Shown here: positions 16,887 to 27,180 of the stretch, in pieces
Layout: each line of letters begins with the position of its first letter
Position numbering within the stretch: position 1 is the stretch's first letter
Assembly (NCBI GenBank): GCA_963834725.1
Contig: CAWICN010000001.1
Coordinates: 682,001-746,000, forward strand
Origin: PALSA-693 sp963834725
Lineage (GTDB): Bacteria; Actinomycetota; Acidimicrobiia; Acidimicrobiales; Palsa-688
DNA: 64,000 nt
Reading direction: 5' to 3'
Translations under genes and position numbers: made by a program
Notes under the pieces: model-generated
Told to the model about the DNA's origin: nothing
Databases searched by the model: none
The model's input: the letters and a program-made list of their open reading frames with translations, nothing else

Positions 16887-18181
16887 GTGCTCGGGGTATG
16901 CGGCGGGATCGCTGCCTACAAAGCGGTAGAGGTCTGCCGGCGTCTGGTCGACGCCGGTGCGTTCGTCAGCCCGGTGATGACCAGGGGCGCGACGCGATTC
17001 GTCGGGCCGGTGACCCTCTCGGCGCTGGCCTCAGAGCCCGTGCGCAGCTCCTTGTGGAACGAACCCGAGCCCATCCCGCACACCCGCCTCGGTCAGAACG
17101 CCGATCTGATCGTGGTCGCCCCGGCCACCGCCCGCTTGATCGGGAGTTACGCGGCGGGAATCTCGTCCGACCTGCTCACCGCCACCCTGCTCGCCACCCG
17201 GGCTCCGGTGTTGCTCTGCCCGGCCATGCATACGGAGATGTGGGAGCATCCCGCCGTCGCGGACAATATCGACCTGCTGCGCCGCCGCGGGGTTCACCTC
17301 GTCGAGCCCGAGACCGGACATCTGGCCGGCGGCGATGTCGGCTCCGGGCGGCTGGCGGATCCCGCCGATATCGTCGCCGCGGCGGCGGCTGTGCTGTCGT
17401 CCGGCCCGTCCGGGCCGGGCGCCCCGAAACCGCCGCCAGGGCCAGATAGAGCGGCGGCGGCGGTGCCGGAAAGGTCCGCACCCCGGGGCCAGAAGGGGGG
17501 CCTGGACGGACTTCACGCCGTTGTCACGGCCGGAGGTACCCGCGAAGCAATCGACCCCGTTCGCTTCATCGGCAATCGCTCGTCGGGCAAGCAGGGGTAC
17601 GCCATCGCAGCGGCGCTGGCCCGGCGGGGGGCCCGGGTGACCCTCGTCAGCACAGTGGCCCTGCCCGCGCCGGAGGCGGTCGAGATCGTTGAGGTGGAAA
17701 CGGCGGCCGAAATGGAAGCGGCGGTGCTCACCCGCGAGGTCGACGCGCACATGATCGTCATGGCCGCCGCCGTCGCCGACTTCCGGCCCCAGCAGACCGC
17801 CGGACAGAAGCTCAAGAAGACCGAGGGGGTGCCGGAGGTCATCCTCGAGCCGACCCCGGACATCCTGGCCGGCCTCGGAGCGCGCCGGCGGCCGGCCCAG
17901 GTGCTCGTCGGCTTCGCAGCAGAAACAGCGGAACCCGATCAGGCTCGTGATCAGCTTCGCCGGTACGCCCTGGATAAGCTGTCGGCGAAGGGGGCAGATC
18001 TGATCGTCGCCAACGACGTTGCGGCCCCGGGCGTCGGATTCGCCCACGACACCAATGCAGTGCTGATCGTCGGAAGGGGCGGATACGAGATGGAGATCCC
18101 GCTGGCCACCAAGGCCGAGGTGGCCGAGGCCGTGGTGGACGCCATCACCCAGATCCGGGCCAACTACAACCAGGAGACATC

Positions 18182-18185
<4 letters not shown>
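16887..18185 (+). CDS. coaBC: Bifunctional phosphopantothenoylcysteine decarboxylase / phosphopantothenate-cysteine ligase
   Basis: Two consecutive steps of coenzyme A synthesis. The N-terminal CoaC flavoprotein domain (about 1-175) has GVCGGIAAYKA and PAMHTEMWEHPA. The C-terminal CoaB domain (from about 205) has VVTAGGTREAIDPVRFIGNRSSG and the KLKKTEG motif. A low-complexity linker of about 35 residues joins them. The called start is GTG 16887; GGAGG lies only 3 nt before it. The codons for a few residues upstream also fit the family, so a non-standard earlier start cannot be excluded. It overlaps metK by 4 nt. Confidence 0.94.
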
Positions 18186-19375
<1,190 letters not shown>

Positions 19376-19382
19376 TCCAGAG

Positions 19383-21179
19383 GTGAAAGGAGGCGGCCGC
19401 CGGCGCCCCCCACCGGCCGCGCCGCCCGAGCCCGGGGCGCTCGTCGGCCGGGTGGTGACCGACGTGGCTGGGGTCGACAAAGAGTTCGACTACCTGGTCC
19501 CGGCTTCGCTGGCCCCCGCCATCCGTATCGGGACCCAGGTGCGGGTCGACCTGAGCGGCCGGCGGGTCGGCGGCTGGGTGGTCGGCCTCGGGGCCGAAGC
19601 CGACCCGAAGCTGCCGCTTCGTCCGATCACGAAGGTTCGGGGCTGGGGCCCCGAGAAGGACCTGGTGGAGCTGGCCGGCTGGGCGGCCTGGCGCTGGGCC
19701 GGCCGGCGGTGGGCCCTGCTCGCCACCGCGTCGGCCGAGCGGGCCGTGCCGGTCCTTCCCGGACCCGCCCGGCGGCCGCCAGCTCCGCCCCCGTCGACCG
19801 GCCTGACCGTGGCACTCCCGATCGACGGCCCGGTCACGTTGCGGCTGCCCCCCTCGGCCGATGTCACTCCTGTGGTGGCCGAGCTGGCGCAACGCGGCCC
19901 GACCCTCGTCGTGGTGCCCTCCGTGAGCCGCGCCGCTGTCCTGGCCGACCGGCTGCGCCGGGCCGGCGGGGACGTGGCTGTCGTGCCAGCGGACTGGGCC
20001 CGGGCCCGGGCCGGAGCCGCCGTGGTCGCGGGGGCCCGGGCCGCGGCGTGGGCGCCGTGCCCCGGGCTGGCCGCGGTGGCGGTCATCGATGGGCACGACG
20101 AACGGCTGGTTCAGGAGCAGACCCCGACGTGGAGCGCAGTCACCGTCGCCGCGGAGCGAGCTCGGCGGGCCGGCGTGCCATGTGTCGTCATCAGCGGCTG
20201 CCCGACCGTGGAGCTGCTGGCCGCGGCGCCGGTTCGCCTGGTCGACCCCCATCGTGAACGACAGGGCTGGGCGCCCCTCGAAGTGGTCGACCGGCGCCCG
20301 GACGATCCCCGCCTGGGCCTGTACTCGGAGCGTCTCGTCGCGCTCATCCGGACCGAGCAGCGGGTGGTGTGCCTGCTCAACCGGACCGGCCGGGCCCGCC
20401 TTCTGGTCTGCGCCGCGTGCGGTGAGGTGACCCGCTGCGAGCAGTGCGGGGGCGCGCTGGCCCAGGACCCTGTCACCCAATCCGCAGGCGCCCTGCTCTG
20501 CCCTCGCTGCGGTCTGGGCCGGCCCCACGTGTGCGCATCGTGCGGCTCCTCCCGGCTGCGCTTCCTCAAGGTGGGCGTGACCCGGGCCCGCGAGGAACTG
20601 GAGTCCCTCGCCGGCCGGCCGGTCGGGGAGGTCACCGCCGCCACCGGGCCCCTTCCGGATGCCGACATCCTGGTCGGCACCGAGGCGGTCCTGCACCGGG
20701 TCACCCCCAGGGACCGTATCGACGCGGTCGCCTTCGTGGAGTTCGATCAGGAGTTGCTGGCTCCCCGGGTGAACGCCGGCGAGGCGTCCCTGGCTCTGCT
20801 GGCCCACGCCTCCCGCCTGGTGGGCGGGCGGTCCGGGCGGGTACTGGTCCAGACCCGCCTGCCCGACCATGCGGTGGTGCGGGCCGCCCTCGTGGCCGAC
20901 CCCGGGATACTGATCGGCGCCGAACGCCAGGTACGGACCGCCTTGCGGCTGCCGCCGGTTACTGCCATGGCGCTGGTGTCCGGGCCGGCGGCCGAGGCCT
21001 ATGTCGACCGCCTGCGCGCCCAGCCGCTCGTGCCAGGCGGGCAGCTCGAGCTGCTCGGGCCCGACCGCGGCGAATGGATGATCAAGGCCTCGGACGCAGC
21101 CACGCTCGCCGACACCCTGGCCGGCGTACCCCGGCCACCCGGCCGGCTCCGCCTGGCCGTCAGCCCGGCCCGCTATTAG
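19383..21179 (+). CDS. priA: Primosomal protein N' (PriA), helicase-motif-poor form
   Basis: Replication restart protein. At 598 aa it is shorter than E. coli PriA (732). The N-terminal 3'-DNA-binding domain (EFDYLVPASLAPAIRIGTQVRV, near 40) and the zinc-binding Cys clusters (CAACGEVTRCEQCG and CPRCGLGRPHVCASCG, near 343-385) are present. The region that should hold Walker A reads PIDGPVTLRLPPSADVTP, with no GKT, and the DEAH-like site reads IDGHDE. Loss of helicase motifs is described for actinobacterial PriA proteins, so this is family-typical rather than damage. GTG start 7 nt after metK. Confidence 0.9.
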   Translation: MKGGGRRRPPPAAPPEPGALVGRVVTDVAGVDKEFDYLVPASLAPAIRIGTQVRVDLSGRRVGGWVVGLGAEADPKLPLRPITKVRGWGPEKDLVELAGWAAWRWAGRRWALLATASAERAVPVLPGPARRPPAPPPSTGLTVALPIDGPVTLRLPPSADVTPVVAELAQRGPTLVVVPSVSRAAVLADRLRRAGGDVAVVPADWARARAGAAVVAGARAAAWAPCPGLAAVAVIDGHDERLVQEQTPTWSAVTVAAERARRAGVPCVVISGCPTVELLAAAPVRLVDPHRERQGWAPLEVVDRRPDDPRLGLYSERLVALIRTEQRVVCLLNRTGRARLLVCAACGEVTRCEQCGGALAQDPVTQSAGALLCPRCGLGRPHVCASCGSSRLRFLKVGVTRAREELESLAGRPVGEVTAATGPLPDADILVGTEAVLHRVTPRDRIDAVAFVEFDQELLAPRVNAGEASLALLAHASRLVGGRSGRVLVQTRLPDHAVVRAALVADPGILIGAERQVRTALRLPPVTAMALVSGPAAEAYVDRLRAQPLVPGGQLELLGPDRGEWMIKASDAATLADTLAGVPRPPGRLRLAVSPARY

Positions 21180-21197
21180 GCAGGCCGCCAGCCCGTA

Positions 21198-21720
21198 TCA
21201 GGCCCAGCCCTGCCGGCGCAGCTCGTAGATGGCGATGGCGGCCGCCGTGGCCACGTTGAGGCTGCCAATCCGGCCGATCTGGGGCAGGAAGGCGACCGCG
21301 TCGCACGCCGCCAGCGTCGCCGGACTCAAGCCGTGGTCCTCGTGGCCGAGGGCCAGGCAGACGTCGGGTCCGGGCCGAAGGTGATGGAGCGGGACCGCGT
21401 CGTCGGCCAGTTCGAGACCGACCACCGTGTAGCCATCGTCGCGCGCCGCGTCGGCCGCGTTCGCGGCTCTGCTCCCAAGCGGACCACGAGAGGTATCGCT
21501 CGGTTCCCATCGACAGCCGCCCGGCCTTGGCGCTCGACGGAGAGACGGTGTTGCCCCCGAGATACAGATGCTCCACCCGATAGGCGGCCGCGGTGCGGAC
21601 GATGGCACCGATGTTGTACGGCGACTGCACACAATCGAGCAACAGGGCCAGGCGCCCGGGGGTGCGGCGGTTCCACTCGCGGTGGAGGCGCTTGAGATCG
21701 GTCGGACCCAGTTGTTTCAC
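21198..21720 (-). pseudogene. SpoU/TrmH-family RNA 2'-O-methyltransferase, frameshifted
   Basis: The N-terminal half reads in one frame from ATG 21720 (VQSPYNIGAIVRTAAAYRV, RLSMGTERYLSW). The C-terminal half reads in another frame to the stop at 21198 (LALGHEDHGLS and LPQIGRIGSLNVATAAAIAIYEL, motifs 2 and 3 of the SPOUT fold). The switch lies near 21459-21480; removing one base there would restore a continuous protein of about 173 aa. All catalytic motifs are otherwise intact, so this is either a very recent mutation or a sequence error. It follows the methyltransferase at 21734 by 13 nt. Confidence 0.75.
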
Positions 21721-21733
21721 GGTCGGGGCTGTT

Positions 21734-22333
21734 TCACGGCCGGCTCACCTCCAGGATCCGGTAGCCGCGCTTGGACGCGGCACGGTTCACCGTCCAGCCC
21801 TCGCCCCGTAGCCAGGCCGCCAGCGAGTCGCCGCCCAGATGGCGATGTACGACCAGCCAGGCCCGCCCATCGGCTTCGAGCCGCGGCAACCAGGTTCCGA
21901 GCAACTCGTGCAGGGCGATCTTGCCGATGCGGATCGGCGGGTTCGACCACACCCCGGAGAATCGCACCGAAGGCGGGACGTCATCGGGTCGCACGGCACG
22001 GACAGCAGGGAGGCTGAGGGTGGCGGCGTTGCGGGCGGTGAGATCGAGAGCGCGCTCGTTGACGTCCACCGCCCACACCACGGTCTGAGGGGCGCGAAAA
22101 GCCAGGGTGCACGCGATCGGTCCGTAGCCACAGCCGAGGTCGAGAAGGTGGCCCCGGGGTGGTGGCCAAGGCGATGCGCGGAGCAGCTCGAGCGTACCGG
22201 GATCGACCGCCGCGCCCGAGAACACCCCTCTGTCCACGGCCAGCTGGGCGTGAAAGTCCGGCAAGGACAGCTCGACCGCATAGGGCCGTGACGGCACGGC
22301 CGGATCGGCATCGAAGTAGTGACCGGGACACAT
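21734..22333 (-). CDS. Class I SAM-dependent methyltransferase, RsmC-like
   Basis: The 199-aa protein matches the methyltransferase half of RsmC-type 16S rRNA guanine-N2 methyltransferases: GVFSGAAVDPGTLELL, SAM-binding motif I LLDLGCGYGPIA (near 64), AVDVNERAL, and the catalytic SNPPIRIGK (near 130). The N-terminal pseudo-MTase domain of proteobacterial RsmC is missing, as is usual for actinobacterial members. It is divergent from def and leads a two-gene minus-strand unit with the SpoU-family gene. The rRNA target is inferred only from the family. Confidence 0.82.
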   Translation of the reverse strand: MCPGHYFDADPAVPSRPYAVELSLPDFHAQLAVDRGVFSGAAVDPGTLELLRASPWPPPRGHLLDLGCGYGPIACTLAFRAPQTVVWAVDVNERALDLTARNAATLSLPAVRAVRPDDVPPSVRFSGVWSNPPIRIGKIALHELLGTWLPRLEADGRAWLVVHRHLGGDSLAAWLRGEGWTVNRAASKRGYRILEVSRP

Positions 22334-22353
22334 CGGACTTCAGACGCTACCGG

Positions 22354-22359
22354 TACCAT
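22354..22359 (+). promoter_or_regulatory. Likely -10 box of leaderless def transcript
   Basis: TACCAT followed by 7 nt and GTG 22367. It lies in the 33-bp gap between the divergent methyltransferase gene and def. Confidence 0.5.
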
Positions 22360-22366
22360 AAAGGCT

Positions 22367-22867
22367 GTGGCTGCCTACCAGATCCGACTCTTCGGTGACC
22401 CTGTGCTCACCCAGCGCGCTTCCGAGGTAACCGATATCGACGGCGGCCTGGCGCGCCTGGTCGACGACATGCTGGTGACCATGCACGAGGCTCGCGGTCT
22501 CGGCCTCGCTGCCCCGCAGGTCGGAGTGCAGAAGCGGCTGTTCGTGTACCAGATGGAAGAGGGCGACCCGTTGGCGATCGTGAACCCCACCATCGTCGAG
22601 ACCCGGGGGGAATGGGAGTACGACGAAGGGTGCCTGTCGATCCCGGGGCTCTACTTCCCGATCGTCCGGCCCAAGGAGGTGCACCTGACGGGCTGGGACA
22701 TCGACGGCAACGAGATCTCCATCGAGGCCGACGAGCTCGAAGCCCGCTGTCTTCTGCACGAGCTTGATCACCTCGACGGCCAGCTGCTCCTGACCAGGCT
22801 CGACAAAAGCCAGCGCAAGGAAGCCATGCGCGAGCTCCGGCGGCGGGCCGAGGTCGTCGGGAGCTGA
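22367..22867 (+). CDS. def: Peptide deformylase
   Basis: Removes the N-formyl group from new proteins. The 166-aa product has the three deformylase motifs: GLAAPQVG (near 43), EGCLSIPG with the metal-binding Cys (near 87), and HELDHLDG with the two metal His and the catalytic Glu (near 130). I chose GTG 22367 over the open upstream frame to 22319 because the family begins with the AAYQIRLFGDPVL block and a -10 box sits just before it. Followed by fmt and rsmB, a classic translation-initiation cluster. Confidence 0.95.
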   Translation: MAAYQIRLFGDPVLTQRASEVTDIDGGLARLVDDMLVTMHEARGLGLAAPQVGVQKRLFVYQMEEGDPLAIVNPTIVETRGEWEYDEGCLSIPGLYFPIVRPKEVHLTGWDIDGNEISIEADELEARCLLHELDHLDGQLLLTRLDKSQRKEAMRELRRRAEVVGS

Positions 22868-22870
22868 GTC

Positions 22871-23737
22871 CTGCGCATCGCCTTTCTGGGCACGCCCGAA
22901 CCCGCGGTGGTGGCCCTCAACGCCATCGTGGATGCCGGCCACGACGTCGCGGTAGTGGTGAGCCGGGCCGACAAGCGCCGGGGTCGGCAGGAGCAGGCCG
23001 GGCCGAGCCCGGTCAAGGCGGCCGCACTGGAGCGGGGCCTGACCGTGAGCAGCCGCCCGGAGGACGCCGCCCGGGTTGGGGCTGAGCTCGGGGTGGTGGT
23101 GGCGTTCGGCCGGATCATCAAAAAGGACGTGCTCGACCGGCTCCCTCTCGTGAATGCCCATTTCTCCCTCCTGCCTCGATGGCGCGGCGCGGCACCGGTC
23201 GAGCGGGCCATCCTGGCGGGTGACGAGGCGACCGGCGTCTGCCTAATGGCGATCGACGAGGGTCTCGACACCGGACCGGTGTACGGCTGCGAGGCTGTCG
23301 CCATCGGGGAAGAGGAGACCGCGGCCGAGTTGCGATCGCGCCTGGCGGACCGGGCCGCCGCCATGCTCGTCGACCTGCTCGCGACCGGCCCAGGGACTCC
23401 GGCCCCCCAGGAGGGGATGCCCACCTATGCCGACAAGATCGAGCCCGCCGACCTGTGGCTTGACTGGTCGTCGGACGCCGTTCAGCTGCATCGGGTCGTG
23501 CGGTTGGGCCGGGCCTGGACGACCTGGCGCGGTCACCGCCTGCTGGTGCTGGCCGGACGCGTCGCCGACCAGCCGGCCGGAGGGGGCCCGCCGGGACGCC
23601 TGGAGGGCGACGTGGTGGCGACCGGGCTCGGCGGCCTCCGGCTTCTCACCGTCCAGCCGGAAGGACGAGCCCCCATGGCGGTTGGCGACTGGTTGCGGGG
23701 CGCCCGGCCCCGTCCTGGCGAGCTGCTCGGGTCGTGA
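22871..23737 (+). CDS. fmt: Methionyl-tRNA formyltransferase, probable CTG start
   Basis: Formylates initiator Met-tRNA. The family begins M-R-I-A-F-L-G-T-P-E; here the same residues are encoded from CTG 22871 (LRIAFLGTPEPAVVALNAI), 3 nt after the def stop, and no ATG, GTG or TTG precedes them in frame. The first standard start (GTG 22907) would remove the first beta strand of the Rossmann fold. The formyl-THF site HFSLLPRWRGAAPVERAI (near 98) and GLDTGPVY are intact. The 288-aa length is slightly short for the family, with a compact C-terminal OB domain. Confidence 0.92.
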   Translation: MRIAFLGTPEPAVVALNAIVDAGHDVAVVVSRADKRRGRQEQAGPSPVKAAALERGLTVSSRPEDAARVGAELGVVVAFGRIIKKDVLDRLPLVNAHFSLLPRWRGAAPVERAILAGDEATGVCLMAIDEGLDTGPVYGCEAVAIGEEETAAELRSRLADRAAAMLVDLLATGPGTPAPQEGMPTYADKIEPADLWLDWSSDAVQLHRVVRLGRAWTTWRGHRLLVLAGRVADQPAGGGPPGRLEGDVVATGLGGLRLLTVQPEGRAPMAVGDWLRGARPRPGELLGS

Positions 23738-24961
23738 GCCGGGCGCCAGATGGCTTCCGGCTCTCAGGCGGCCGCGGCACCGAGAGCCCCCGGGCCTCGT
23801 CCATCCGTGGCTCGGGGGCCCGGCGTCTCGCCGTGGACGCGCTCATCGCGGTGGACGGTGGCGCCCGGGCCAACGTCGTGGTGCCCGAGCTTCTTGGTGG
23901 CTGCGAGCTCGACACCAGAGACCGTGCCCTGGTCACGGAGCTGGTGTACGGGACGTGCCGGATGCAGCGCGCGTGCGACTGGCTGACCCGGCGTCACACG
24001 CGAGGCCGACTCGATCCGCAGGTGCGAGCCGCTCTCCGGCTCGGCGCCTACCAGCTCGGCTGGACCCGCATCCCACCGCATGCCGCCGTGTCGGCGACGG
24101 TCGAGGTGGTGCGGGGTCCCGGCCGCTCCGTTGTCAATGCCGTCCTCCGCCGGGTGGCGACGGAACTGGGCCGCGGCCCCGTGGCCTGGCCGGATCCGGC
24201 CACCGAGTTGAGCTACCCGGACTGGATCGTGGCCCGCCTGTCCCGGGATCTCGGACCGGAGTCGGCCCGCGCCGCCCTCACCACCATGAACCGCCCGGCG
24301 TCGATGACCGTGCGCCCGGACGGCTACGTCCAGGACCGGGCCGGCCAGCTGGTCGCAGCCCATGTTGGCGCCAAGTCCGGTGAGTGGATCCTCGACGTGT
24401 GCGCGGCTCCGGGTGGCAAGGCGAGCGTCCTGGCTGCGAGCGGGCCGGCGCTGGTGGTTGCCGCGGACGTGTCGCCCGGGCGGGCGGCGACGATGGCGGC
24501 CAACGCCGCCCGCCTGCGTGTTCGAAATGACTGGGCGGGGGACCTGGCCGTCGTGGTGGCCGACGGCACCATTCCGCCCTGGCGGCCCGGCCGGTTCGAC
24601 CGGGTCCTGGTCGACGCGCCCTGCTCGGGGCTCGGCGTGCTGCGGCGACGACCCGATGCCGCGCTGGCGGGTGCAGCCCGGCGACGTGCCCCGCCTGGCC
24701 AGACTCCAGCAGCGGCTCCTTTCGGCCGCCGTGCCGCTTGTCCGTCCGGGCGGCGTGCTCGTGTACAGCGTGTGCACCCTCACCCGCGAGGAGACGACTG
24801 ACATCGACGCCTGGCTGGCCCGGACCGAGCCGGCGCTCGAGCCCCTGGCGCTTCCTGGCGCGCCGTGGCAGCGGGCCGGCCGGGGGGCGCGGCTCGTTCC
24901 GCAGGCGGCCGATACCGATGGCATGTACGTCCTCGGCCTCCAGATCCCTCCAGCAGGGTGA
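23734..24961 (+). pseudogene. rsmB: 16S rRNA m5C967 methyltransferase RsmB, frameshifted
   Basis: The first frame (23734 to about 24660) has the NusB-like N-terminal domain (residues about 25-160), the SAM site DVCAAPGGKASVLAASG and the first catalytic motif VDAPCSGLGVLRRRPDA. The rest continues in a different frame: RWRVQPGDVPRLARLQ, the second catalytic motif LVYSVCTLTREET, and a C-terminus ending at 24961. One surplus base at about 24657-24663 explains both. Everything else is intact, so a fresh mutation or an assembly error is likelier than old decay. In the uncorrected frame translation stops at 24801. Confidence 0.8.
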
Positions 24962-24972
24962 GCTCCCCGAAG

Positions 24973-24978
24973 TAGGGT
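24973..24978 (+). promoter_or_regulatory. Likely -10 box of leaderless rpe transcript
   Basis: TAGGGT with 6 nt to GTG 24985. The box and following TGAGC resemble the rsmB stop region 20 bp upstream (CAGGGTGAGC), suggesting it arose by local duplication. Confidence 0.5.
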
Positions 24979-24984
24979 GAGCCG

Positions 24985-25650
24985 GTGGTTCGGATTGCCC
25001 CTTCGATCCTTTCCGCCGACTTCGCCGCCCTCGGGGCGGAGATCGACCGCGTCCGGCCGGAGACGGACTGGCTGCATGTCGATGTGATGGACGGGCACTT
25101 CGTGCCCAACCTGACGATCGGGCCTCCGGTGGTCGCGGCCATCCGCCGCCACATCGACACCTACCTCGACTGCCACCTGATGATGACCAATCCGGCGAAG
25201 TACCTGGGAGCGTTCTCCGAGGCCGGCGCCAATCACTGCACCGTCCACGTCGAGGTGGACGGCACCGGGGGGTTGATAGACGCCATGCGCAACCTGGGGC
25301 TCGGGACCGGCCTCGCCATCAACCCGGAGACCCCGTTCGAGGCATGCGAGCCCTGGCTGGCGCACATCGACCTTCTGCTGGTGATGTCGGTTCATCCCGG
25401 CTTCGGCGGGCAGCATTTCATGCCGGTAGCCGTCGACAAGATAGCCCGGGCGGCCGAGGCGGCCCGCCGGCAACACCTGGACCTGATCATCGAGGTCGAC
25501 GGTGGCATCGACCCTGAGACAGTCGTGCCGGTCGCCAGGGCGGGTGCCGACACGTTCGTGGCCGGCAGCGCCATCTTCGCCCAACGGGATCCACTCGGCG
25601 CGGCCCGCGCCATCCGCGATGCCGCCAGCGCCGCGGCAGGTGCACGATGA
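24985..25650 (+). CDS. rpe: Ribulose-phosphate 3-epimerase
   Basis: Interconverts ribulose 5-phosphate and xylulose 5-phosphate in the pentose phosphate pathway. The 221-aa TIM-barrel protein is complete: IAPSILSADFAALG at the start, the metal and catalytic residues in HVDVMDGHFVPN, MSVHPGFGGQHF and EVDGGI, and a final AGSAIF phosphate site. GTG start behind a TAGGGT box. Ribulose 5-phosphate is also the substrate of RibB in the downstream riboflavin genes, so the placement makes metabolic sense. Confidence 0.96.
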   Translation: MVRIAPSILSADFAALGAEIDRVRPETDWLHVDVMDGHFVPNLTIGPPVVAAIRRHIDTYLDCHLMMTNPAKYLGAFSEAGANHCTVHVEVDGTGGLIDAMRNLGLGTGLAINPETPFEACEPWLAHIDLLLVMSVHPGFGGQHFMPVAVDKIARAAEAARRQHLDLIIEVDGGIDPETVVPVARAGADTFVAGSAIFAQRDPLGAARAIRDAASAAAGAR

Positions 25651-26159
25651 CCGCCGAAACAACGAGAGGTGGCGGCGAGCCCGAGCCGCGGCTGCAGGCC
25701 AAGGTGGTCACCGTGTCCGACGGGGTCATCGCCGGCACACGGGAGGATCGCTCGGGGGCCGCCCTGGCGGATGCGCTCGAAGCGGCCGGGTTCGAGGTGG
25801 TCGAGCGGTCCGTGATCGCCGACGGGGTGGCGTCGGTCGCCGGCGAGCTGGTCCGGTTGAGCGTCAGCTTCTCCGGTCTGGTGGTGACGACGGGTGGCAC
25901 CGGCTTCGGGCCGCGGGACCAGACGCCCGAGGGAACCCGGGAGATCATCGAACGCGACGCACCCGGTCTCGCCGAGGCCATGCGGCTGGTCAACCCGCTC
26001 GGACGTCTGTCCCGGGCGGTGGCAGGCGTCCGCGGCCGTGCCATCATCCTCAACACGCCGGGGTCCCCGGCCGGGGCGGTGGAGTGCCTGCAGAGCGTGC
26101 TCGACGTGATCCCCCACGCCCTGGACCTCCTGGGCGAGCATCCCTCCCGCCACCCCTAG
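25647..26159 (+). CDS. Molybdenum cofactor biosynthesis protein, MogA/MoaB family
   Basis: The 170-aa protein has the MoCF-binding fold: VVTVSDGVIAGTREDRSG near residue 25, VVTTGGTGFGPRDQTPEGT near 81 and LNTPGSPAGAVECL near 137. Members adenylylate molybdopterin (MogA) or are of uncertain role (MoaB); sequence alone does not separate them. ATG start overlapping rpe by 4 nt. Its presence between rpe and ribD is odd in function but fits an operon by spacing. Confidence 0.88.
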   Translation: MTAETTRGGGEPEPRLQAKVVTVSDGVIAGTREDRSGAALADALEAAGFEVVERSVIADGVASVAGELVRLSVSFSGLVVTTGGTGFGPRDQTPEGTREIIERDAPGLAEAMRLVNPLGRLSRAVAGVRGRAIILNTPGSPAGAVECLQSVLDVIPHALDLLGEHPSRHP

Positions 26160-26165
26160 ACGGTC

Positions 26166-27176
26166 ATGACCGCCGCGGAGGATGAGGCCTGGATGGCCGA
26201 GGCCATCGCCCTTGGTCGCAGCGTCCGGGCTGACACGTCGCCCAATCCCTGGGTCGGTGCGGTCGTGGTGCCCGAGGGAGACCGGCCGGCCGCGGAGGGG
26301 GCGACCCAACCGTGGGGCGGGGCCCACGCCGAGGCGGTGGCGCTCGAGCTCGCCGGTGCCTCCGCCCGAGACGCCACCGTGTACGTGACCCTCGAACCGT
26401 GCGCCCATCACGGACGAACCGCCCCGTGCGCCGACGCCCTGATCGCCGCCGGGGTCCGCCGGGTGGTCGTCGGCGTGCTGGATCCCGATCCGCAGGTGTC
26501 CGGTCGAGGCGTGGACCGGCTGCGAAATGCCGGCATCGACGTGCACGTGGGCGTCGCGGCCGCAGAGGTGACCGCATCGCTCAGGCCGTACCTGGCGCAT
26601 CGCCGGCGGGGCCGGCCCTGGGTGGTCCTGAAGCTGGCCGCCACCCTGGACGGCCGCATCGCCGCCCCGGACGGATCCAGCCGGTGGATCACCGGGCCCG
26701 AAGCCCGCATGGATGTTCATCAGCTGCGAGCCGAGAGCGACGCCATCCTGGTCGGCGCCGCAACGGTGCGGGCCGACGATCCGGCCCTCACCGTGCGCCA
26801 CGTGGCCGGGCGGGACCCGCTTCGCGTCGTCCTTGGCCGGCCCCCGGAAGACGCCCGGGTGCACCCGGCGCTGTTGCACGATGGGGCGCTCGAGCCGCTG
26901 CTGGACGACCTTGGACGCCGCGGCGTGGTCCAGCTCCTCGTGGAGGGAGGGGCGCGCGTGGCGGCGTCGTTTCACCGGAGCGGCCTGGTCGACCAGTACG
27001 TGCTCTACCTGGCCCCGGCCCTGCTCGGTGGCGACGATGGCATGCCTATCTTCGCCGGGCCGGGCGCGCCGAGCCTCTCCGAAGCCTGGCGAGGCCAGAT
27101 CGCCGATCTCCGCCGGCTCGGCCCTGACCTGCGCATCGACCTGCTGGCAGGAGATGTCGAGGGTGCCGTACCTTGA
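26166..27176 (+). CDS. ribD: Bifunctional riboflavin deaminase/reductase RibD
   Basis: Deaminates and then reduces the pyrimidine intermediate of riboflavin synthesis. The N-terminal deaminase domain (1-145) has the zinc ligands in HAEAVAL and EPCAHHGRTAPCADAL. The C-terminal reductase domain (from about 150) starts PWVVLKLAATLDGRIA and contains LLVEGGARVAASF. 336 aa, full length. ATG start 6 nt after mogA. I see no FMN riboswitch upstream. Confidence 0.95.
   Translation: MTAAEDEAWMAEAIALGRSVRADTSPNPWVGAVVVPEGDRPAAEGATQPWGGAHAEAVALELAGASARDATVYVTLEPCAHHGRTAPCADALIAAGVRRVVVGVLDPDPQVSGRGVDRLRNAGIDVHVGVAAAEVTASLRPYLAHRRRGRPWVVLKLAATLDGRIAAPDGSSRWITGPEARMDVHQLRAESDAILVGAATVRADDPALTVRHVAGRDPLRVVLGRPPEDARVHPALLHDGALEPLLDDLGRRGVVQLLVEGGARVAASFHRSGLVDQYVLYLAPALLGGDDGMPIFAGPGAPSLSEAWRGQIADLRRLGPDLRIDLLAGDVEGAVP
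27169..27174 (+). promoter_or_regulatory. Possible -10 box before ribE
   Basis: TACCTT overlaps the end of ribD and lies 6 nt before GTG 27181, the same spacing as other leaderless units here. Weaker, because ribE could simply be co-transcribed. Confidence 0.3.
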
Positions 27177-27180
27177 GCGT

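Noticed and set aside
19383..21179. priA as a degraded gene
   Set aside because: Loss of helicase motifs is a known property of actinobacterial PriA; the frame and the zinc and DNA-binding parts are intact.
26100..26166. FMN riboswitch before the riboflavin genes
   Set aside because: The spacing between mogA and ribD is only 6 nt and I find no RFN-like conserved pieces there or before ribE.
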